From Vitellaria paradoxa (lineage: Eukaryota; Streptophyta; Magnoliopsida; Ericales; Sapotaceae): 64,000 bases of DNA. Positions 58,972-64,000 of the stretch are shown here, one piece after another (position 1 is the stretch's first letter; each line of letters starts with the position of its first letter). The DNA lies in assembly GCA_019916065.1 (NCBI GenBank), contig CM034233.1:16907436-16971435 (forward strand). Direction: 5' to 3'. The position numbers and the translations under genes were made by a program. The notes under the pieces were generated by a model. That model had not been told where the DNA came from. It did no database searches and worked only from the letters and a program-made list of their open reading frames with translations.

Positions 58972-61900
58972 ACATGAAACAATCACAGTGAAGAACTTCC
59001 AGTCCCCAAAATTCGTATAGAATGACAGAAACTGGGGACTTAAATCTTGAAATTCGAATTTTATATGCCATTATTATTTGCAAGAACCTAGTTATCACCC
59101 AGCATTTCGAGTCAGTGGGAGGAAAATTACATACTGTAATGGGAGAAAATGAGAATATTTTTAATAATAAAATTATTATGAATAATTATGGTAATATGAT
59201 AAAAAAACGGTCCTTCCTTAAAATTTTAAAATTATACAGAGCTCCTTTAGCTATTTAAAAATCGTTGAAAAATAGGTTGATTCATATTATTATTGCTTAA
59301 ATAAAATAAAAACAATAAAGGCAAATAAAATTGAAAGAATTTAGGAGATTAATAAATCAAACCAATTTCTTACAAATAAATTTGGTAAATAAATATAAAA
59401 AACTGCTCACCCAAATGATGAAAATATTAATACCATAATAATATAATATTAAAATGAAATAGTATTCTCTAATCTATCTTTCAACTGTCAAATTATATTT
59501 ATAAATAACGTCTTGAAATACTTGTGAGATTCAGTGATATTTATGTAATTTGATAGAATTTGATGTTCAAAATTAAATATTTTAGGATTTATTGTGACAT
59601 AATTATTGACTTTGTAATTGAATCATTAGAAAAGTGTTTTCATGAATTAAATGTAATTGTTATTAGATAAATTGTGAAATAATTTGGGACACATATGAAA
59701 GTGGAATTACAATGACATACTTACTAAAAAATGGTAGTATTAGTAGAAAAATAAAAAAATATATATATTTTAAATTTGATAATTTTATGTAATTTTTAAA
59801 TAATTAAGAGAGGTGTCTGCAAATTTATAATTGATAACGAGATCTCTCTAATCTTTAAATAGTCAAAGAAGATACTTGTAATTTATATTAAAACATATAA
59901 AGGGTAAAATTGTCTTCTTCATGTGATATTTTAAGGTTGTTAAATGAAAAATTGATAGAAAAGATCGATTATGCAAAATATTTGTAAATAAGGGAGGTTT
60001 TTGTAAATTTCAAATAACTGAGAAAGTTCTTGTAATTATGCTAATGCGTAAGAGAACTTAATGTAATGGGGATAATTTTCACCTAGACACTTTATACTTT
60101 TTATTTTGTACACTTAACTCTCACAGGACCAAAAATAAGAATTAGGCAAATAAACTTATTGTAGTTTGGATTTTGTATACTATCCCGTAGAATTTTCTTT
60201 AATAACTTACTTTTAAGTTATGAACCAATCTTTTTAGTTGAAATAAATTCAAACAAATTATGCTATGTATATAAAATAAAAATGTGCAGATTATTTTCAT
60301 TTATAATTTCAAATGAAATTACATAATTTTTTTGATATGTATCGAAATTAAGAAAAATATATTTAAATTTTTGGGAGTCTGTTTTATAACGAAAAAGCTT
60401 TTTTGGTCCAAAAATATGTGTTAATTGTATTTTTTGGAATTGACTATTACTAACTTTCTTCAATGTTTTTTTTAATTTTTTATTAAACATCAAACTAACT
60501 TCTAAAATAACGGGTGCTGATATATAGTACGACGTTGCTTATTTTTGCTGTGCCAAACATGCCACTGGATGTATTTAATTTGTTTTATGTACGAAGCTGA
60601 TCAACATCACACTTAATTACCCAAGTACTCTAGTCTTTATCATGCGCTTTGGAAAAGGTCAAACGTTGTTGGTTTTTTTTTTGGGATAACCACATTAATT
60701 AACAATGTGTCATGCCCTCAACTTTTGCGATACAAAGATTTGATTAAAGACAGCTACGCAATGCCAAAATCAGAGAGATCTTTCTATTGGCGTATGATTT
60801 GTTGGATTTGCTCTCTTAACATTTCTTTATTAAGATTGTAATTAAGGAAGGGGGCCAAGAACTAAATGAAAATGGTGTAGATTAAGCAGGTTGTCATCCG
60901 GACGGCTGTCGGTTGGCTTATCTCTTGATCCGAATACATTAAAAATCAACAGTAAATGACAAACCCCACGTATAAATTCTGAATTTTCCTTTTGTTTTTT
61001 TTTTTTTTCAATTACCTAAAGAATAATATTTTTTTCTTTCTAAAAAAAATCAACATAAGCTAAGTAAATAGTATTTTGATTGTTTAATTATAACAAAATA
61101 TGATTTCATGGTATTCAATAGAATTTTGATTACTAACATCTTTGAGTTTGATTGTCTACAATGAATTTGTTATCGTTATGTGAAAATGGATTCGGTTAAG
61201 ATATGTTTGGTATGTGATAATAGAATAAAATAGAATGAAAATGAAATCTACTCTCACTTTAATCTATTTTCATATTTGTATTAAAAAATTAAATTAGAAT
61301 GTTATTTTTTAGTAATAACTATTTCTACATTAAGTGAAAAAAAAAAAAAAAACATTTCACAAGTTTAAGGAATCATTTTATTCCGATCCATGATTTGATC
61401 CAAAAAATGAAAAACATAAATAAGAATACGCAATTACTTTATTATTAAAAATTTTTTTCAATTAATCTCTTAGTTTATAAAATGATCATTTTACTCTTCC
61501 TATACCTTATTTTTATCCTAGGTTTGAATTCGAGTTATAAAATAACTATTTTACTCCTAGATCAGTTCTTTGCCTAATGATATGCATCGTGAAAGGGTGT
61601 AACATAGTTTTTTCACAAGTGCCATGTTTGTATATACTTTTGCTGCAAGTGATAAATGGTTAGGTTGTTTACCACCAAATGTTTCGGCCAAAGATGCACA
61701 AAAAAATAAAAATAAAAATAAAAAATAACAATAATAATAATAAATTATATATTTTTACTAACTATATATATATATATATATATATTAATATAAAATTCAC
61801 AACAAAAATAATTTAATACATAAGTTAAGTACAAATTATTAGATATAACATTTTACGATTTTAAGAGTTTTGATTATCTAAATTTAAATTTATCTTAATT

Positions 61901-63063
61901 ATATATTTAAAAAATATAATAAAATAATTAAATATCCTATGTGAATTATCCAACACATATATTCTAGTGTTATACACAAATACAACACTCATTCTGAAAA
62001 TGTTGATTAATTTGGCATAGCGAGCATGGCCAATTAAGGGTTTGACTTGGTGCTGTTGTTTGCCATGAAATTTCATAATTTATATATATTTTATGCAATC
62101 CCAAGCACAAAATTAGGTAAGGTGATCCCCAACTCATGAACCTCTTCTAGAATTCTTGTATAATTTTGACCTACGTTTTTCCAAAGTTATCCATTGATTT
62201 ATTCAAGTACATAAATCATTTCTATAATGAAAACGAAAATTTGACCATAGCATATCTGATTGTGCTATGAGTATAAAAGTTCTCTCTCTCTCTCTCTTTT
62301 TTTTTTTGCAATAATTAAATTCAATTACACTTATTTCTTCTAGATAAATGATGAACTTAATATAAATAATTTTTTTACCAAGAGACTTGAAGCACATATA
62401 AATAATTTATTTTCCTTTTTTTTTAAATATTGACATTAATAGAGCTTGATGCTCACCACTGTCAACAAGACTACGGTACCATTTGGCAAAAAAAAAAAAA
62501 AAAAACATTTTTATATAAATTTATTAATTTTTGCATAAATTTATCAACTTTCAAAATAAATCTACCCATTTTTAGCATAAATTTACTAACTTTTAACTAA
62601 AAAAATAAAAAATATTAAAATTAAACTTTCAAACACCCCCCAGGTGTGTGTGTGTATATATATATATATATATTGAAATTGACATTAGGACTGAATAACT
62701 TAACAAGTAAGACAACAAAAATTATTAAAATGAAGCAATTCACTGCATTTATTAATGGCCGATGACGAATGAGATAAAAACAAGGGAAAAATAAAAGACA
62801 AACGCTTCTAGATGTTCTCTTCAATGTTACGTGCGTAGTTTCTCCTCACATTCCAGCTATTTTTCAATGGGTTTCTTCTCCTCCAAACAACACTAAACAA
62901 ATAAAAAATAGTCCACATTCAAAGCAGCAACATCCCAACTTCCTACTTTTCCCCTCTCAACCGCATACCAACCACCCTCTATTTAAAACCCAACGAATCA
63001 AACTCACCCACAACCAGAAACATAATTGGAGTTGGATCTAGAGAGAGAATTGCGATTTGGAAG
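58972..63063. other. Intergenic, AT-rich
   Basis: No gene seen over 4 kb. It contains the bHLH 3' UTR, AT-rich low-complexity sequence, (AT)n at about 61760-61785, (CT)n near 62281-62298, A runs at 61330-61350 and 62489-62505, and (GT)n(AT)n at 62644-62672. A CACCATTTGG..-type and CAAACACCCCCC pair around 62476-62641 hints at a short MITE, unproven. Confidence 0.5.
62979..62988 (+). promoter_or_regulatory. TATA box of the DUF1645 gene
   Basis: CTATTTAAAA lies 76-85 bp before the ATG at 63064, with a plausible start site around 63010-63020. An ACGTGC (ABRE-like core) is found near 62830. Confidence 0.5.
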
Positions 63064-63906
63064 ATGCAGGCGACTATTGATGCCAATTTGAGCTGCGATT
63101 TTCAGGCTGAATTCGCGGAGGCTGTCGCTAGAATTAGCGATGAATTTAGCTTGGTAATGCATTTAAACGGCTCTGACGGTCACGAAAAGGAAAAATCTCT
63201 AGAGTCTGATGAACAAGTTGGAGATGAATCAGATGACGAAGATTTCTCTTTTGTGTGCGTAAGCGACCATGCATCGGCGAATTTGGCCGGCGATGTGTTC
63301 CAGGACGGTCAGATCAAGCCGGTTTTTCCGTTGTTCGACCAAAGTCTTCTACATGCCGGCGGTCTGGTGCTTTCCAAGTACGATTTGCCTCATCGGCCGC
63401 CAGTGAAGAGTGTCTTCGTCGAGGCAGAGGATTCCGAAAGAGCAGAAGGGGAGACTGCGGGGCCGTACTGCGCTTGGTCCGGAAAAGCCGTGGAAGCCTC
63501 CCCGTATGTCTGCAAGAAGAGCAACTCCACCGGATTTTGCAAGCTCTGGAGGTTCCGAGACCTGCTTAACCGGAGCAACAGCGACGGTAGGGACGCGTTC
63601 GTGTTTTTGAACGGCTCCGCAACGACGAGTTCGAATAGAGATGGGAAGAACGAGGACTCGGGGGAGAAGATGACCGCCGGCGAGGCCAAGGCAAATGGCG
63701 GCGGAGGAAAAGCAAAAGCGAAGGTGAAGAAGGGAGGGAAGGGCAAAACAACGGCGACGTTATCGGCTCATGAGTTGCATTATGTGAAGAACAGAGCGTT
63801 GAGGGAGGAAGATCGACGGCGGTCATTCCTACCGTACAGGCCTGAAGTCGTTGGTTTCTTCACAAGGGTACAAGGCGGGTTAAGCAAGAACTTACACCCG
63901 TACTAA
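63064..63906 (+). CDS. DUF1645 family protein
   Basis: A single-exon frame of 280 residues. The family is plant-specific, likely nuclear or cytosolic, and members have been linked to stress and growth; biochemical role unknown. Visible features are an N-terminal FQAEFAEAVARISDEFSL block, an acidic SDDEDFSFV patch (about 55-63), the family core KLWRFRDLLNRSNSDGRDAF (about 159-178), a Gly/Lys-rich basic linker (KAKAKVKKGGKGK) that could act as a nuclear signal, and a conserved basic C-terminus with REEDRRRSFLPYRPEVVGFF. No membrane segment. The coding region is clearly GC-richer than its surroundings. The stop is TAA at 63904-63906; the 3' UTR runs off the window. Confidence 0.9.
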   Translation: MQATIDANLSCDFQAEFAEAVARISDEFSLVMHLNGSDGHEKEKSLESDEQVGDESDDEDFSFVCVSDHASANLAGDVFQDGQIKPVFPLFDQSLLHAGGLVLSKYDLPHRPPVKSVFVEAEDSERAEGETAGPYCAWSGKAVEASPYVCKKSNSTGFCKLWRFRDLLNRSNSDGRDAFVFLNGSATTSSNRDGKNEDSGEKMTAGEAKANGGGGKAKAKVKKGGKGKTTATLSAHELHYVKNRALREEDRRRSFLPYRPEVVGFFTRVQGGLSKNLHPY

Positions 63907-64000
63907 GAAGCACAACCCAACTCCTCCTTTCTCTTCTTTCCTTCAGTTCTTATTATTTCCCAAAAATGTTTCAATTCTTTAAATCTTTTGTGTACCTACG

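Noticed and set aside
62476..62641. MITE between CCATTTGGC and CAAACACCCCCC
   Set aside because: Ends match weakly and the interior is plain A/T-rich sequence; no flanking duplication.
1..64000. Biosynthetic gene cluster or defence-type system
   Set aside because: Neighbouring genes belong to unrelated housekeeping and regulatory families on mixed strands, with large repeat gaps and no shared pathway.

Overview
The window is nuclear DNA of a flowering plant, probably a eudicot. It is AT-rich, the genes have many GT-AG introns, and the gene families (G-type lectin receptor kinase, galactinol synthase, DUF220, nucleoredoxin, plastid chorismate synthase, bHLH-ACT factor, DUF1645) are plant ones. 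No prokaryotic, organellar, rRNA or CRISPR signal was seen. Exon coordinates were built by hand from reading frames and splice sites and were checked by phase.

Layout. 1-6051 (-): a G-type lectin S-receptor-like kinase, cut by the left edge at its DFG motif, with a Tourist-like MITE in one intron. 7.2-9.3 kb: a truncated copy of the same kinase's 5' end, then a decayed Ty3/gypsy fragment. 10.1-11.1 kb: short DNA transposons. 11806-15272 (+): galactinol synthase, four exons, intact. 16915-20860 (-): a DUF220 gene whose exons are all recognisable but whose third coding exon is one base short. 22886-25048 and 26405-29801 (-): two tandem nucleoredoxins with the same exon plan. 29.8-41.3 kb: gene-free repeat territory with hAT-type elements, a Helitron-like end, a foldback region with a 666-bp tandem duplication, and a decayed minisatellite. 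41360-49979 (+): chorismate synthase, 13 exons, intact, with a LINE relic and a hAT-like element in introns. 51460-51711 (+): a small single-pass membrane protein. 55537-58971 (+): a bHLH90-like transcription factor. 63064-63906 (+): a single-exon DUF1645 protein.

The genes do not form a pathway or cluster; they are ordinary plant neighbours. Chorismate synthase closes the shikimate pathway in plastids, galactinol synthase starts raffinose-family oligosaccharide synthesis, and the nucleoredoxins are thiol oxidoreductases. I found no convincing new multi-gene system. The most useful observations are the DUF220 frameshift, the loss of a catalytic Cys in the third thioredoxin module of one nucleoredoxin, the modular phase-0 exons of that pair, the truncated receptor-kinase copy, and several transposons with readable target-site duplications, one of them beside a related uninterrupted copy of its insertion site.
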